Source: CAZPXZ01 sp965219495
GTDB taxonomy: Bacteria; Pseudomonadota; Alphaproteobacteria; Rhodobacterales; CAZPXZ01
Length of the DNA stretch: 64,000 bases
Direction of reading: 5' to 3'
Assembly: GCA_965219495.1 (NCBI GenBank)
Contig: OZ244777.1
Coordinates: 1,550,001-1,614,000, forward strand
The position numbers were made by a program, and so were the translations under genes. This document shows, in pieces, positions 37,274 through 46,955 of the stretch; the first letter of the stretch is position 1, and the number at the start of each line of letters is the position of its first letter. The notes beneath the pieces were generated by a model. It had not been told where the DNA came from, did not search any database, and worked only from the letters and a program-made list of their open reading frames with translations.

Positions 37274-37717
37274 ATGTCGATCGCCGAATTCAAGCCTGTG
37301 ATGACCGCTGACGAGGTCAACACTTTTCTCCGTAACGTCTTTCCGCAGCTGAATGGAGAGTTCTTGGACTATTCCGTGTTGGACATTCGGCAAGGTGGAT
37401 GCACTGTCCGCCTGAATGCCACCGACCGGCACTTGCGGCCGGGCGGCACGGTTTCCGGCGCATCCCTGTTCGCGCTCGCCGATATCGGCGGCTATGCCTG
37501 CGTGCTGTCCCATGTAGGATCGGAAGCGCTGAGTGTTACCACGAATCTCAACATCAATTTCATGCGTAAAGCCGAAGCCGGTTCCATCGACGGACACTGC
37601 CGAATTCTGAAATTTGGGAAATCGCTAATGGTTTTCGACGTCGAGATTCGCACCTCCGGGAACGGTTCCATAGTCGCCCACGCGACTGGAACCTATTCGG
37701 TACCGCCTCGGAAATAG
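37274..37717 (+). CDS. PaaI-family hotdog thioesterase
   Basis: A 147-residue hotdog-fold acyl-CoA thioesterase. The conserved hotdog segment RPGGTVSGASLFALADIGGY is central (catalytic Asp/Gly context), followed by LSVTTNLNINFMRKAEAG and the C-terminal strands. Substrate is unknown; PaaI relatives hydrolyse aromatic or medium-chain acyl-CoA esters. It stands alone between rplY and the IS element. A decayed relative lies at 42.2 kb. Confidence 0.88.
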   Translation: MSIAEFKPVMTADEVNTFLRNVFPQLNGEFLDYSVLDIRQGGCTVRLNATDRHLRPGGTVSGASLFALADIGGYACVLSHVGSEALSVTTNLNINFMRKAEAGSIDGHCRILKFGKSLMVFDVEIRTSGNGSIVAHATGTYSVPPRK

Positions 37718-38275
37718 GCCGCGAATCCTCTCAAACACATTCATGACTCGCGGCAGGATCTCAATCCACCCATTGGGAACTACATGCATCGTTGTCCGCA
37801 CGCGGGGGACATTGAGGCTAGCGCCTTTCCGAACAAGTTGCGTTCTCTGGCCGTCCGGAACTGCGCGTCCTACCGGTCCGTTTCTTTTCCGTTCCTGTCC
37901 CGTGAAATTTCTGCCGATTGGATCCGGTTTTCCGAACCGCGATTGCTCCTATTCCAGGCTGCGAGTACCCTTCTGGAATTCCGTTCCCGCAATTCCAGGT
38001 TCCGCCGATGATGAAATTCGCGCCACACTTATTGCGCGCGCCTGCGGGACGGAATTGTTGCTCGTCCGGCCAGGAAGCCCGGTCTTTCGCGTTCGACTCG
38101 TATGGAGGCCCTGCTCCAGCCATGGCCGCCAGGACAGCAATGCGAAATGCGCTATAACCAACGGCGCGGGACGGCCGCGAGTTAAACTGGGCGTTGACGC
38201 ATTCCCAAGGGCGCTTCGAAACACAGCCGGTAGTAAGGCGGGATCCATGCGGGAGGATGATCATCGGCGTCCGCA
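37718..38275. other. Intergenic DNA before the IS1595 element, no gene seen
   Basis: Long open frames exist on both strands, but codon use is irregular and no motif or ribosome site supports them. The IS element has inserted at its right edge, where the duplication GAAATTTT begins at 38276. Confidence 0.45.
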
Positions 38276-38316
38276 GAAATTTTGGGGATTATATCGGATA
38301 GTGCCCACAGCACCCG

Positions 38317-38508
38317 TCACCGGCTCCGGGGCGGGCGTGGCGTACGCACCATCGCCACCGGGGCCGTGAGCATCCGAGCCAGATCGTCCGCCGTCTTCCC
38401 CTCCAGGTGGCTCACGTCGATTTCCTCCTTCATATCTGCCTTGGACGGCTGGTAGGACGACTTCACAACCTCCACACGGCGCGGCGGCCTCTTGCGTCGT
38501 TCAGTCAC
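38317..38508 (-). CDS. Small accessory protein of the IS1595 element
   Basis: GTG 38508 follows a GGGAGGC ribosome site and encodes 63 residues (VTERRKRPPRRVEVVKSSYQ, then PSKADMKEEIDVSHLEGK). An earlier TTG is less likely. The basic start and acidic middle resemble the short proteins carried beside transposases of some IS1595 elements. Its role is unknown. It lies entirely between the terminal repeats, downstream of the transposase. Confidence 0.65.
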   Translation of the reverse strand: MTERRKRPPRRVEVVKSSYQPSKADMKEEIDVSHLEGKTADDLARMLTAPVAMVRTPRPPRSR

Positions 38509-38568
38509 ATCAGCCTCCCATGCAGCCAGCAAAGGCCGAGATGATGCCGCTCTTTGTTGGGCGCCGAT

Positions 38569-39543
38569 TCATGCCCGCGCTCCTGAATCAAGGCCGTTGT
38601 CGGCGATGAGTTGTGTGTACTTCAGGCGCTTGCCGTCCATTCCGAGGACGATCGCGCCCATGATGTCGAGGGTGTCCATGTCTCGCACACTGTGCTTGCC
38701 CGCAAACTCCCTCACGTACCGGTCGAGATGCTTTTCGCTCATCTTGTGGAAGGTCCCCTGATAAGCGCGCTTGAGCATCGACCAGAAGCTCTCCATGCCG
38801 TTGGTATGCACGTCGCCACGAACATACTCCTGAGCGCTGTGGTTGACGGCCTTGTGTGGATTCGGAAGGGTTTCGTAGACCAACGCATCGTCAGTGTAGA
38901 CCGAGGCGTCCAGGGCCGTGTGATCGGCGACGAAGCCGTGGATGGTGGCCTTGTTAGTGGACTCGACTGCTCGGGCTCGTACTTGGTTTGTGGTCCGGTC
39001 TTTCGCACCAACGACGGCGGTCTTGCCCACGGCCCCGCGGCCGGTGAGCTCTTCGCGCTTCGACTTCGGCATGTTCTTGCGCTTGCCGCCCATGTAGGTT
39101 TCATCCACCTCGACCGGGCCAGCGAACAACCCGCTTTCACTCTCAAACGCCTTGCGCAGCCGGTGTGCCAGGTGCCAAGCGGTCTTCTGTGTCACCCCGA
39201 GATCCCGATGCAACTTCATGGACGAAACCGACTTCAGGCTCGTCATGAAGAGATAGACCGCGAGCGCCCATTTCTGATAGGGGATGTTCGACGCTTCCAT
39301 GACGGTTCCGGTCCGGACACTGAATCGTTTGCGGCATTCCTTCTCACGGCACCGATAGGGCATGGTCTTGTGCTTTGCACCACTGAGAACGTTGACGGAG
39401 CCACAAAACGGGCAAGCCGGGCCGGTCGGCCAGCGGACCTTAACGAACCACGCTTCGGCCGCCGCATTGTCCGCGAACATCCGCATCGCCTCGATAAGGG
39501 TCATACCTTGGCGGTAGTGCTTGCCAGGTGCCTTGTGGGCCAT
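38569..39543 (-). CDS. IS1595-family transposase
   Basis: A 324-residue transposase from ATG 39543 (in-frame GTG 39549 also possible). An N-terminal zinc ribbon is formed by CPFCG and CREKECRKRF. The ISXO2-like DDE domain has FAGPVEVDETYMGGKRKNMP with the first Asp, SVYTDDALVYETL with the second, and VRGDVHTNGMESFWSMLKRA with the Asn/Glu-Lys motif. The frame is intact and lies within perfect element ends. Confidence 0.94.
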   Translation of the reverse strand: MAHKAPGKHYRQGMTLIEAMRMFADNAAAEAWFVKVRWPTGPACPFCGSVNVLSGAKHKTMPYRCREKECRKRFSVRTGTVMEASNIPYQKWALAVYLFMTSLKSVSSMKLHRDLGVTQKTAWHLAHRLRKAFESESGLFAGPVEVDETYMGGKRKNMPKSKREELTGRGAVGKTAVVGAKDRTTNQVRARAVESTNKATIHGFVADHTALDASVYTDDALVYETLPNPHKAVNHSAQEYVRGDVHTNGMESFWSMLKRAYQGTFHKMSEKHLDRYVREFAGKHSVRDMDTLDIMGAIVLGMDGKRLKYTQLIADNGLDSGARA

Positions 39544-39931
39544 CTCCACTTCCTAATCCGTTGACTTGGACCGATTTTAATAAATGGTGCCTGAATCATC
39601 AACCCCTATACGGGCACTATCCGATATAATCCCCGAAATTTTCTCTGGATCGCAACGGCAATCAAACCGGTCTCTCCGCGTCTTGCGACTTTATCGAACC
39701 GTCCGGTTTGGCGAAGAATGCCGTCAAGAGTGCTTGGTTCGGCATAAGCGATGCGTGCCGCGCACGGCGCGAAGGACAGCTTGCGGGGCGGAGGCGCGGC
39801 AGCAAGTCAATAACTGGACCCGAGCGATGATGCCGGTGGACAAGATTCCTGCGCGTAGTCACTTTGCGCCGCCGGTCAAGTCCGAATACGTTGCATGTCG
39901 CACGAAGTGAAAAACCGGTAGTGGATTTCCA

Positions 39932-41338
39932 ATGGCCATTCAGGGCGCCGACCGGGCTATCGAGAACCTCGCCAAATGGTGCGAAAGAGATGATTGGGCG
40001 CCGCTCCAAGCCCAAGTATTCGCCGAACACATCGGACCGGTTGAGGAAATGCTGGATCTCGACGAAGAAGAAATTATCGATCTTCTCGGCGAGGAATTTG
40101 GCCCGTTGTTCATTTTCATCCTGGAGGATTTCTATACCGTCCGGTTCGACGAGAATGGTGAACTGAACGTCGTCGACGACTACCTCAAGCGGCGTGGCTG
40201 GAGGGAAAAAGGGCCAGCCAGGCTCTACCTCCAAGCGCTCAGGGATTCGTCCGTGTCGCTTTACGAGGTTGTCGGAATGGATCCGGGACGAACCGTGACG
40301 GTGCGCGATCTGATCCTTGGGGGCGATCCTGTAAAAGTGTGGGACAAGTTGGGTTCGCAAACCGCGGCACGTTGGGATCGCATCGCGGGGCGCATCGTGA
40401 CTGTTGTAGGGAAACGGTATTTCACGAGTTCGCTGCTCCACTTTCCCCACGATGTAGCGAACTTCTTTCTCCAAATTCTTGAAGAGGCAACCAAGCATGT
40501 GAAGGCGGAATTCCGCAAGGAAGCCAGGAAACAGCGTGAAAAGAGGGAATTCACCGACCAACTAGTGCGAGAACTGCTTCTGTCCACCTCGCTCGGTTGT
40601 CAGCTTTTGACGCGGGCTTGGATGGTCAGCACATTGGGGCGAGCTTTGGCGCCCCCGCCAGAATTGTACAACTCAGACCGCGACGAAATTCTGATTTCTG
40701 CGGTCCATTTCCCTATCAAGGAAGCCGAGTCGGAAGTTGCTGCGGCTCTTGATGAAATCGACTCGTTCGAACGAGATTGTGCCGACGCGCCACGCTGGAC
40801 GTGGCAAGGTCTGGGCTCGCCATCGCAACGAATGTCGGAAAGCTGGCAAGAGAGTGGAGACTTCGAATCGGGAAGCGAAATCGGCCGGACGAGCCTGGGC
40901 ACCGCAGAAATCGCGAATGGCGAACTCGTCCTAAATACCAACTCCAGAGCTCGTGCGGAAAGGGGACGGGACCTTCTGGCCCCGCATCTGGGAGAGATGG
41001 TGGGAAGTCCTTTAATTTCTCACCAGGATGTGCAGCAAGCGCGCAAGGAGATGACAGAGCCGATACCTGAGGAACCTGAAATCCCGCCAAGGATAGCGGA
41101 ACAAGCAATCCACGCCTATCTGGAACGGCACTACCGGCGGTCTCTGGATGACCCGATTCCCATGTTGAACGGCAAAACGCCCCGCCAAGCGGTTGCAACC
41201 AAGAAGGGACGCGCGCTGGTCATCGACTGGCTAAAGCAAGTTGAAAACTCCGAGCACCGCCGCGCCGCCGCACAGGGGCAGAAGCCCTACGATACGGCCT
41301 GGATGTGGGACGAACTGAAAATCCAGGAGCCCGGTTGA
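39932..41338 (+). CDS. Uncharacterised 468-residue protein
   Basis: No family is recognised with confidence. The N-terminal part (1-90) is acidic, with DLDEEEIIDLLGEEFGPLFI. A charged coiled-coil-like helix (KAEFRKEARKQREKREF) lies around residues 190-212. A short low-complexity Ser/Glu region sits at 295-330. The C-terminal 60 residues contain PIPMLNGKTPRQAVATKKGR and VIDWLKQVENSEHRRA, resembling the Gly-Lys-Thr-Pro block seen in MbcA/ParS-like and some SEC-C proteins. That is only a motif-level likeness. It is soluble, with no signal peptide. It follows the IS element closely, in a region rich in broken genes, but is itself intact. Confidence 0.7.
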   Translation: MAIQGADRAIENLAKWCERDDWAPLQAQVFAEHIGPVEEMLDLDEEEIIDLLGEEFGPLFIFILEDFYTVRFDENGELNVVDDYLKRRGWREKGPARLYLQALRDSSVSLYEVVGMDPGRTVTVRDLILGGDPVKVWDKLGSQTAARWDRIAGRIVTVVGKRYFTSSLLHFPHDVANFFLQILEEATKHVKAEFRKEARKQREKREFTDQLVRELLLSTSLGCQLLTRAWMVSTLGRALAPPPELYNSDRDEILISAVHFPIKEAESEVAAALDEIDSFERDCADAPRWTWQGLGSPSQRMSESWQESGDFESGSEIGRTSLGTAEIANGELVLNTNSRARAERGRDLLAPHLGEMVGSPLISHQDVQQARKEMTEPIPEEPEIPPRIAEQAIHAYLERHYRRSLDDPIPMLNGKTPRQAVATKKGRALVIDWLKQVENSEHRRAAAQGQKPYDTAWMWDELKIQEPG

Positions 41339-42149
41339 CGACTCATTCGCAAAGAGTGGGAGAACGTCTACGTCCCCGACAGATTCCCGAATTCGCAGGA
41401 GCGAGCACGAAGAGCCGACCAGATTGCCCGTTTCACAGACAAAGGACAGATTGCCGGCGTCCACGGACTGAAATCCGGATCAAATTCTGGCTTCACTCCG
41501 GACAGAACCAAGCCCTTGCAACGGAACTTCGATGGTGCGTGCGTGAAGGACACGCTTGCAATTCCAGTCTCTCGTCGTTGATCGACTCAATTCCAAAAGT
41601 GACACATAGCCTTCATCCGCCGTGGTGACATGGAAGGAGATTCGTGTAAGCAGATTTTTCCCGGAAGCACTTTTCAATCTTGCGTTCCCAAATCGGGAAG
41701 TTGAGCATCCCTTTCCCTTCGTCCCTGGCAGGCATCCCATGCTCGACATAAATGTGCCGGTGAAACAATCGCTGTGTTTCGAAATTTCAACAGTAACGAT
41801 GCCGACCGCATCGCTCACTCGCTCACTTGCACCGTCTTGGCGGCCGCATTTGCTCGCATAAGAAACACCGCGAGACGCAAGAATGCGGTGCATTTCGAGT
41901 CAAGAATCACTCAAGTTCTTATCAAAGGCGACTTCGACCGCAGTCACATATATTTCGTTACGCAGCCGCCTTTCGACTTCATCGGCGGGGACGGCCTCGA
42001 AGAACAGGATAAATGTTTCTCCCAACTGGTCGCGCGCTTCAGGGACGGTGTTTCCTTGGCTGGCTACACTCACCTTAGCTTACCAGGCGACGAATCGGTC
42101 AACTTCGCGTTCGACTATCGCGCTGAAGCACATATTCACGTGGTGGTCT
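41339..42149. other. Decayed region after the 468-aa gene
   Basis: Short frames occur on both strands, and the base composition is more AT-rich than the operons nearby. A forward frame (41774-42253) runs into the thioesterase remnant, but its first two thirds are not recognised. I see no complete gene. Confidence 0.4.
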
Positions 42150-42446
42150 CTTCCTATTTGCCGTCGGAGCACCCTTCCGGCGCTTTCTTGTCTGCACCAA
42201 CTGAAATTGGCGGCTGTGTCTGCGTGCTTTCCATCTTGAACCTGATGCGCTAGGCGATGCCACGAACGTCAACATCAACTTTCTACGAAGAATTGAAGCC
42301 GGACCGGTCGACAAATCTTGTCGAGAATTGAATTCTCCAAAGTTGATGGGTGGTGTCGCAAGTCGCAAGAAGTGGCGATTCGTCCATACGGGGACGAACT
42401 CATGGGTTCCCGCGCCACCGGCGACTACTGCTACATATTGCCTTGA
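42150..42446 (+). pseudogene. Remnant of a second PaaI-like thioesterase
   Basis: SEHPSGAFLSAPTEIGGCVC (up to TAG 42251) aligns by eye with the VSGASLFALADIGGYACVLS segment of the thioesterase at 37.3 kb. The next frame gives DATNVNINFLRRIEAGPVDK, matching VTTNLNINFMRKAEAGSIDG. A third frame gives RPYGDELMGSRATGDYCYIL and ends at 42446. At least two frameshifts and one stop break it. It is an old paralogue or horizontally acquired relative. Confidence 0.6.
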
Positions 42447-42650
42447 GAATACGACGGGATGCCACGAAAGCGGACTCAAAGAACTTGGTCAAAAATATCT
42501 TGAGAGCTGATGCGCATTGCGCATTTTGCGCAGAACCTCAGAGAAGTGGCTCAACTCTGTAACTCCTGAATAACTTCTCCGTTCTTCGACTCACCCGCGA
42601 TCTTTGTATTTGGGGAAGATACGATGGAAGCCGAGCGTACGTAATGCTCG

Positions 42651-43631
42651 TCACTCAATTCTACGGCTGTACTCCAAGTACCAGGACACAAACTTTGGAA
42701 TTCCTTCCTCGATCGGTGTTTTCGGATCAAAGCCAAGATCGCGGTTCGCAGATCTGATGTCGGCGCAAGTCGCCAGCATCTCGCCCGGCGCCGGGTCCAC
42801 CGGAATGCACTTGGCACGTTTTCCCAGCGCTTCTTCGATTACTGATACGAACCTCCGCAAATCCGCGGATTCCGAATTGCCGAGATTGTAGAAGGCGTGC
42901 CGAAATCCTTCCTTATCCACTGGCGGCGTTCGTTCATGCGCCGCGAGCACCCCTTCTACGATATCATCAATGAACGTGAAGCTCCGCCGCATTTCTCCAC
43001 CAGCATGGAGCCGGATTGGACGGTTTTCCGCGATCGCCTCGGTAAACAGCCAGGTCGCCATGTCGGGCCGACCCCAAGGACCGTACACCGTGAAGAAGCG
43101 AAGCGATGTCACCGGCAATCCGTGCAGGGAAGACCACGCCCTGGACATCAGCTCGCCTCCGCGTTTTGTAGCCGCATAAAAGGAGAGAGGATCATCTACA
43201 CGATCATCGACGGAAAACGTCTGCTCCGAATTAGCCCCATACACTGCGCTGGTGCTTGCCTGGACGAGATGCTGAACATCCCGCTCCCGGCAAAATTCCA
43301 GAACTTCCATTTGCCCCACCAGATTGTCCCGAACGTGGGCGCGAGGATCCAGAAAGGAACTCCGCACCCCTACCTGTGAAGCGAGATGAATCACGGTTTT
43401 CACATCTCGTCCCGCCATGACATCCGCAAGGTTATCGCGCTCGGCGATGTCAATTCTTTGAAATCTAAAGTCGGGAAAATCTTCGAGTTCGGCGAGGCGT
43501 GCGCGCTTCAGTTGCGAGTCATAATACTCGTTCAAGTTGTCGACTCCCTCCACGCTGGCGCCACGCTCGACGAGTGCCCTGGCAACGTGGAAACCGATGA
43601 ATCCCGCTGCGCCCGTGACCAATACTGACAT
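42651..43631 (-). CDS. NAD-dependent epimerase, probable UDP-glucuronate 4-epimerase
   Basis: Extended short-chain dehydrogenase of 326 residues. GAAGFIGFHVARAL is the NAD-binding Rossmann loop. The catalytic Ser/Tyr-Lys set is seen in ASTSAVYG and YAATKRGGE (YxxxK). VDNLNEYYDSQLKRARL is typical of UDP-glucuronate epimerases of the CapI/LpsL type. The product UDP-galacturonate feeds capsule or LPS sugars. It is divergent from UDP-glucose dehydrogenase, which makes its likely substrate. Confidence 0.87.
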   Translation of the reverse strand: MSVLVTGAAGFIGFHVARALVERGASVEGVDNLNEYYDSQLKRARLAELEDFPDFRFQRIDIAERDNLADVMAGRDVKTVIHLASQVGVRSSFLDPRAHVRDNLVGQMEVLEFCRERDVQHLVQASTSAVYGANSEQTFSVDDRVDDPLSFYAATKRGGELMSRAWSSLHGLPVTSLRFFTVYGPWGRPDMATWLFTEAIAENRPIRLHAGGEMRRSFTFIDDIVEGVLAAHERTPPVDKEGFRHAFYNLGNSESADLRRFVSVIEEALGKRAKCIPVDPAPGEMLATCADIRSANRDLGFDPKTPIEEGIPKFVSWYLEYSRRIE

Positions 43632-43781
43632 GATGCGCTCACGTTTCTCCGGTTCTCGCCGGTTGCGTCATAGCCCGCCGGAAAGCCAAAGGCTACATTA
43701 TTGCATTCGCGCGTTCGGTGCGGCGATCGTTATCGCAGTCCTGCGTGACCGAAGCGCGAGCAAGGGCTGGAAAGGATTCGC

Positions 43782-45119
43782 ATGCCTATTGCCATGATCG
43801 GAGCCGGCTATGTGGGGTTGGTTTCCGCCGCTTGTTTCTCGGAGTTTGGAACCAAGGTTGTCTGCGTTGAAGCCGATGAAGGTCGCCTCGGCATGCTCCG
43901 TGAAGGCGGGATTCCCTTTTACGAGCCAGGACTCGCGTCGCTCGTTTCCCGCAACGTCGAAGCTGAGCGGCTCCTCTTCAGCGGAGACCTGGAAGATGCC
44001 GTCTCGGCATCGAATCTCGTGCTGATCGCGGTTGGCACTCCCATGCGCCGGGAAGACGGGAATGCCGACCTTTCGCACGTAACGTCGGCCACCGCAGCGA
44101 TCGCGCGCGCCCTCCCCGGCGACCGGCGCACGGTGGTGGCCACCAAGTCCACGGTACCGGTCGGAACTGCCCGCAGCATTGAATCGGCAATCGCCGAAGT
44201 TCGGCCGGATCTCACGCCTGGTGAGGACTTTGACGTGGCTTCGAACCCGGAATTCCTTCGCGAAGGTACGGCGATCGGCGATTTCATGCGGCCGGACCGT
44301 GTGATCTTGGGCGTCAATTCCGAACATGCCCGAAACCTGCTTTCCGATCTCTACCGGCCATTGAGCTTGCGCGACGTACCAATTCTTTCGACCGACCGAG
44401 AGACTGCCGAATTGGTCAAATACGCTACCAATGGCTTCCTCGCGACCAAGATCGCATTTATCAATGAGATCGCCGACATCTGCGAAAAAATCGGTGCGGA
44501 TGTGAAGGATGTGGCCCGCGGCCTCGGCATGGACCGGCGAATCGGCTCCAAATTCCTTCATCCCGGCCCTGGCTTCGGGGGAAGCTGCCTGCCCAAGGAT
44601 GCGGCTGCCCTCGCAGAAACAGCGCGCGGCCAAGGCGTTCGCTCGCGCATTGTCGAGGCCGTTCTCGAATCCAATGCTTCCCGAAAGATGGCGGTCGCCG
44701 ATCGCCTGGCCGCAGCCCTTTACGGGAGAATTCGGAGCCAAACGGTTGCGGTCCTCGGACTCACGTTCAAGCCCGAGACCGACGATCTCCGCGAAGCACC
44801 GAGCCGAACGGTGCTTCCCGAATTGATCCGGCGCGGAGCGTTTGTTCGCGCATACGACCCGATAGGAATGGAAGCTGCCAAAAGGATTCCTGAATTCTCC
44901 GGCGTAGAGTTCGCGGACACCGCGCAAACCGCGATGAGTGGCGCCGACGCACTGCTGATCCTCACGGAGTGGAATGAGTTTCGCGGGATCGCGCCGAACC
45001 TGATTCGCCAATGCCTGCGCCAACCTGTGGTCGTGGACATGCGCAATATTTACGACGCCCATGCGATGCGCTCGGCGGGTCTTGAGTACCACGCAGTGGG
45101 ACTCGCTTCCCCAAGTTGA
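43782..45119 (+). CDS. ugd: UDP-glucose 6-dehydrogenase
   Basis: Oxidises UDP-glucose twice to UDP-glucuronate with NAD. At 445 residues it is normal. The N-terminal IGAGYVGLVSAACFSEFG binds NAD. ASNPEFLREGTAI, the GPGFGGSCLPKD loop with the catalytic Cys, and LGLTFKPETDDLREAPS are all present. A 150-base divergent promoter region separates it from the epimerase. Confidence 0.94.
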   Translation: MPIAMIGAGYVGLVSAACFSEFGTKVVCVEADEGRLGMLREGGIPFYEPGLASLVSRNVEAERLLFSGDLEDAVSASNLVLIAVGTPMRREDGNADLSHVTSATAAIARALPGDRRTVVATKSTVPVGTARSIESAIAEVRPDLTPGEDFDVASNPEFLREGTAIGDFMRPDRVILGVNSEHARNLLSDLYRPLSLRDVPILSTDRETAELVKYATNGFLATKIAFINEIADICEKIGADVKDVARGLGMDRRIGSKFLHPGPGFGGSCLPKDAAALAETARGQGVRSRIVEAVLESNASRKMAVADRLAAALYGRIRSQTVAVLGLTFKPETDDLREAPSRTVLPELIRRGAFVRAYDPIGMEAAKRIPEFSGVEFADTAQTAMSGADALLILTEWNEFRGIAPNLIRQCLRQPVVVDMRNIYDAHAMRSAGLEYHAVGLASPS

Positions 45120-45557
45120 AAATTCTTCCGGGGTTCGCACCGTTTCAGCGAAGGCGCGGAAGACGCGTGCGATCCGGTTTCCCGGCCTCTTGCAGGTGCG
45201 ACAAAATATCGGGCTTCCGGTAACGGCGCCCGGTGTTGAAATGTGTCGAGGACAAGCCGAAACGCGAACCGCTGCACACCGTTCGAGGAAATCGATTCCA
45301 ATTCCCGGCAAGACCGGTGTGGGCCACGCGAATTCGGATCCCGTCCCGCCTTCGCGATTCCCGCAACGGATCGGGCTACGGGTTCCCGGACAACTCCGGC
45401 CAAGCGACGTCGCCTTCAAAACGGCAGCCTGGCTATTCCGGCGGAAGTCGATGGCTATTCCGTTCCCCGATAATTTGCATCCGGACGCGACGAGCGGGAA
45501 CGACCGGTCCGCTGCATTGCTGGTTCGACACGCTGCCGTCTGGTAAAATCCAGTTTC
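45120..45557. other. Intergenic DNA between ugd and the multicopper oxidase, no gene seen
   Basis: Open frames here are chance products of GC-rich sequence. One reverse frame continues from the ugd shadow. Nothing recognisable was found. Confidence 0.45.
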
Positions 45558-46955
45558 ATGCCCTCCACAAGACGAGATGTGATTTGCGGACTGGCCGGCC
45601 TAGCGGCAGCCAGTTCAGGGGGCATGCTTGCCCGGCCCGCATGCGCCCGCGATGTTCCAGCCGACGTACTTGAGGCGCGGCCTGGCCTGGCGCGACTGGC
45701 GCCCGCCGAATATCCGGAGACACCGATCTGGGGTTACGGCGGCGGCGTCCCGGGACCGGTCATCCGACTCCGCCAGGGAGACCGAGTCATTCGCCGGTTC
45801 CTCAATAACCTGCCCCAAGCATCAACCGTGCACTGGCACGGTATCCGCATCGACAACGCAATGGATGGTGTCGCGGGGCTGACACAATCGGCCGTACCCT
45901 CGGCGGATGAATTCCTGTACGACTTCTTGCCGCCAGACGCCGGCACCTATTGGTACCACCCGCACAATCGGAGCTGGGAGCAAATGGCGCGGGGGTTGTA
46001 CGGCGCGTTGATTGTCGAGGAACCGGACCCCCCCGAGGTGGACCGCGACGCAGTTCTGCTTATTGACGATTGGCGCCTGGATGCAGATGCGAGCATACAC
46101 GAGAGCTTTGGCAACCTTCATGACTGGGCGCATGCCGGTCGAATTGGCAATTGGATCACCGTCAACGGCAAAGCGGCCTGGAAACAGGCCGTTTCGATAC
46201 ACGAACGGATTCGGCTCCGCTTGGCAAACACCGCCAATTCCAGGATTTTCACGCTGGAGCTGCTCGGCCTGGAAGGTTGGGTCGTCGCTCTCGACGGTCA
46301 ACCGCTCCCGGCGCCGCAACTCGCGGACCGCCTGATCCTCGCACCGGCGCAACGAGTGGATCTGATCGTCGATGTGCTCGCGAGCGAGAGCGGCGAAGCG
46401 TTCGTGATCTCAAGCGAACGCGACGGCGGTTATGCGGTTGCGACTTTCACCATCGACGAGACTTTGCGCGGAACCAGGCTTGCAGCACCGGCCGCGCTAC
46501 CTCCGAACCCGATGCATCCGCTTGGAAATTTGGGTGAAGCGCGGCGGGAAACGCTGCTCATGGAAGGTGGGGCCATGGGAAGCATGCGTAGCGCAATGAT
46601 GGACGGTCGAATTACGAGCGTGCAGGAATTGGCCGAGAACGGAAAGGCATGGGCGATGAACGGAATGACGGATCTGCCGGACTCTCCGCTCCTCAGCGCT
46701 TCGCTCGGCGAAACCGTGATAATCAGGATGGTCAATGACACGGCATGGCCGCACGCGATGCACTTGCACGGACATCATTTCAGGAAGATTGGGGAGGATG
46801 GCGCGCCAGGGCCGCTCAGGGATACAATCCTCATTGAGCGCGGGGAAAGTGCGGATATCGCGTTCGTTGCCGAGAATCCGGGCGATTGGCTGCTGCATTG
46901 CCACATGCTTGAACATTCCCCTGCGGGAATGATGACGTGGATTGTTGTCGCATGA
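45558..46955 (+). CDS. Multicopper oxidase, Tat-exported
   Basis: A periplasmic multicopper oxidase of 465 residues. The Tat signal TRRDVICGLAGLAAA is at residues 4-18. All four copper-ligand blocks are present: HWHG (about residue 94), WYHPH (about 135), HAMHLHGHHF (about 400) and HCHMLEH (about 451). The last has Met as the type 1 copper axial ligand. Such enzymes oxidise Cu(I), or other metals and phenols. The DUF411 gene overlapping its stop suggests a copper-handling pair. Confidence 0.92.
   Translation: MPSTRRDVICGLAGLAAASSGGMLARPACARDVPADVLEARPGLARLAPAEYPETPIWGYGGGVPGPVIRLRQGDRVIRRFLNNLPQASTVHWHGIRIDNAMDGVAGLTQSAVPSADEFLYDFLPPDAGTYWYHPHNRSWEQMARGLYGALIVEEPDPPEVDRDAVLLIDDWRLDADASIHESFGNLHDWAHAGRIGNWITVNGKAAWKQAVSIHERIRLRLANTANSRIFTLELLGLEGWVVALDGQPLPAPQLADRLILAPAQRVDLIVDVLASESGEAFVISSERDGGYAVATFTIDETLRGTRLAAPAALPPNPMHPLGNLGEARRETLLMEGGAMGSMRSAMMDGRITSVQELAENGKAWAMNGMTDLPDSPLLSASLGETVIIRMVNDTAWPHAMHLHGHHFRKIGEDGAPGPLRDTILIERGESADIAFVAENPGDWLLHCHMLEHSPAGMMTWIVVA

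Larger units (their letters stand above)
38284..39634 (-). mobile_element. Complete IS1595-family insertion sequence with 8-bp target duplication
   Basis: The ends are perfect 23-bp inverted repeats at 38284-38306 (begins GGGGATTATATCGGATAG) and 39612-39634. Direct repeats GAAATTTT flank them at 38276-38283 and 39635-39642. An 8-bp duplication is the known IS1595 pattern. Both inner genes, a transposase and a small accessory protein, read in the reverse direction and are intact. Perfect ends and duplication indicate recent insertion and probable activity. Confidence 0.95.

Noticed and set aside
37743..38369. 208-codon forward frame between the thioesterase gene and the IS element
   Set aside because: Arg/Pro/Ser-rich translation without motif or ribosome site; it runs into the IS terminal repeat and so is interrupted by insertion if ever real.
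43698..45419. Reverse-strand open frame of 573 codons opposite ugd
   Set aside because: Shadow of the UDP-glucose dehydrogenase gene; no ribosome site or motifs.
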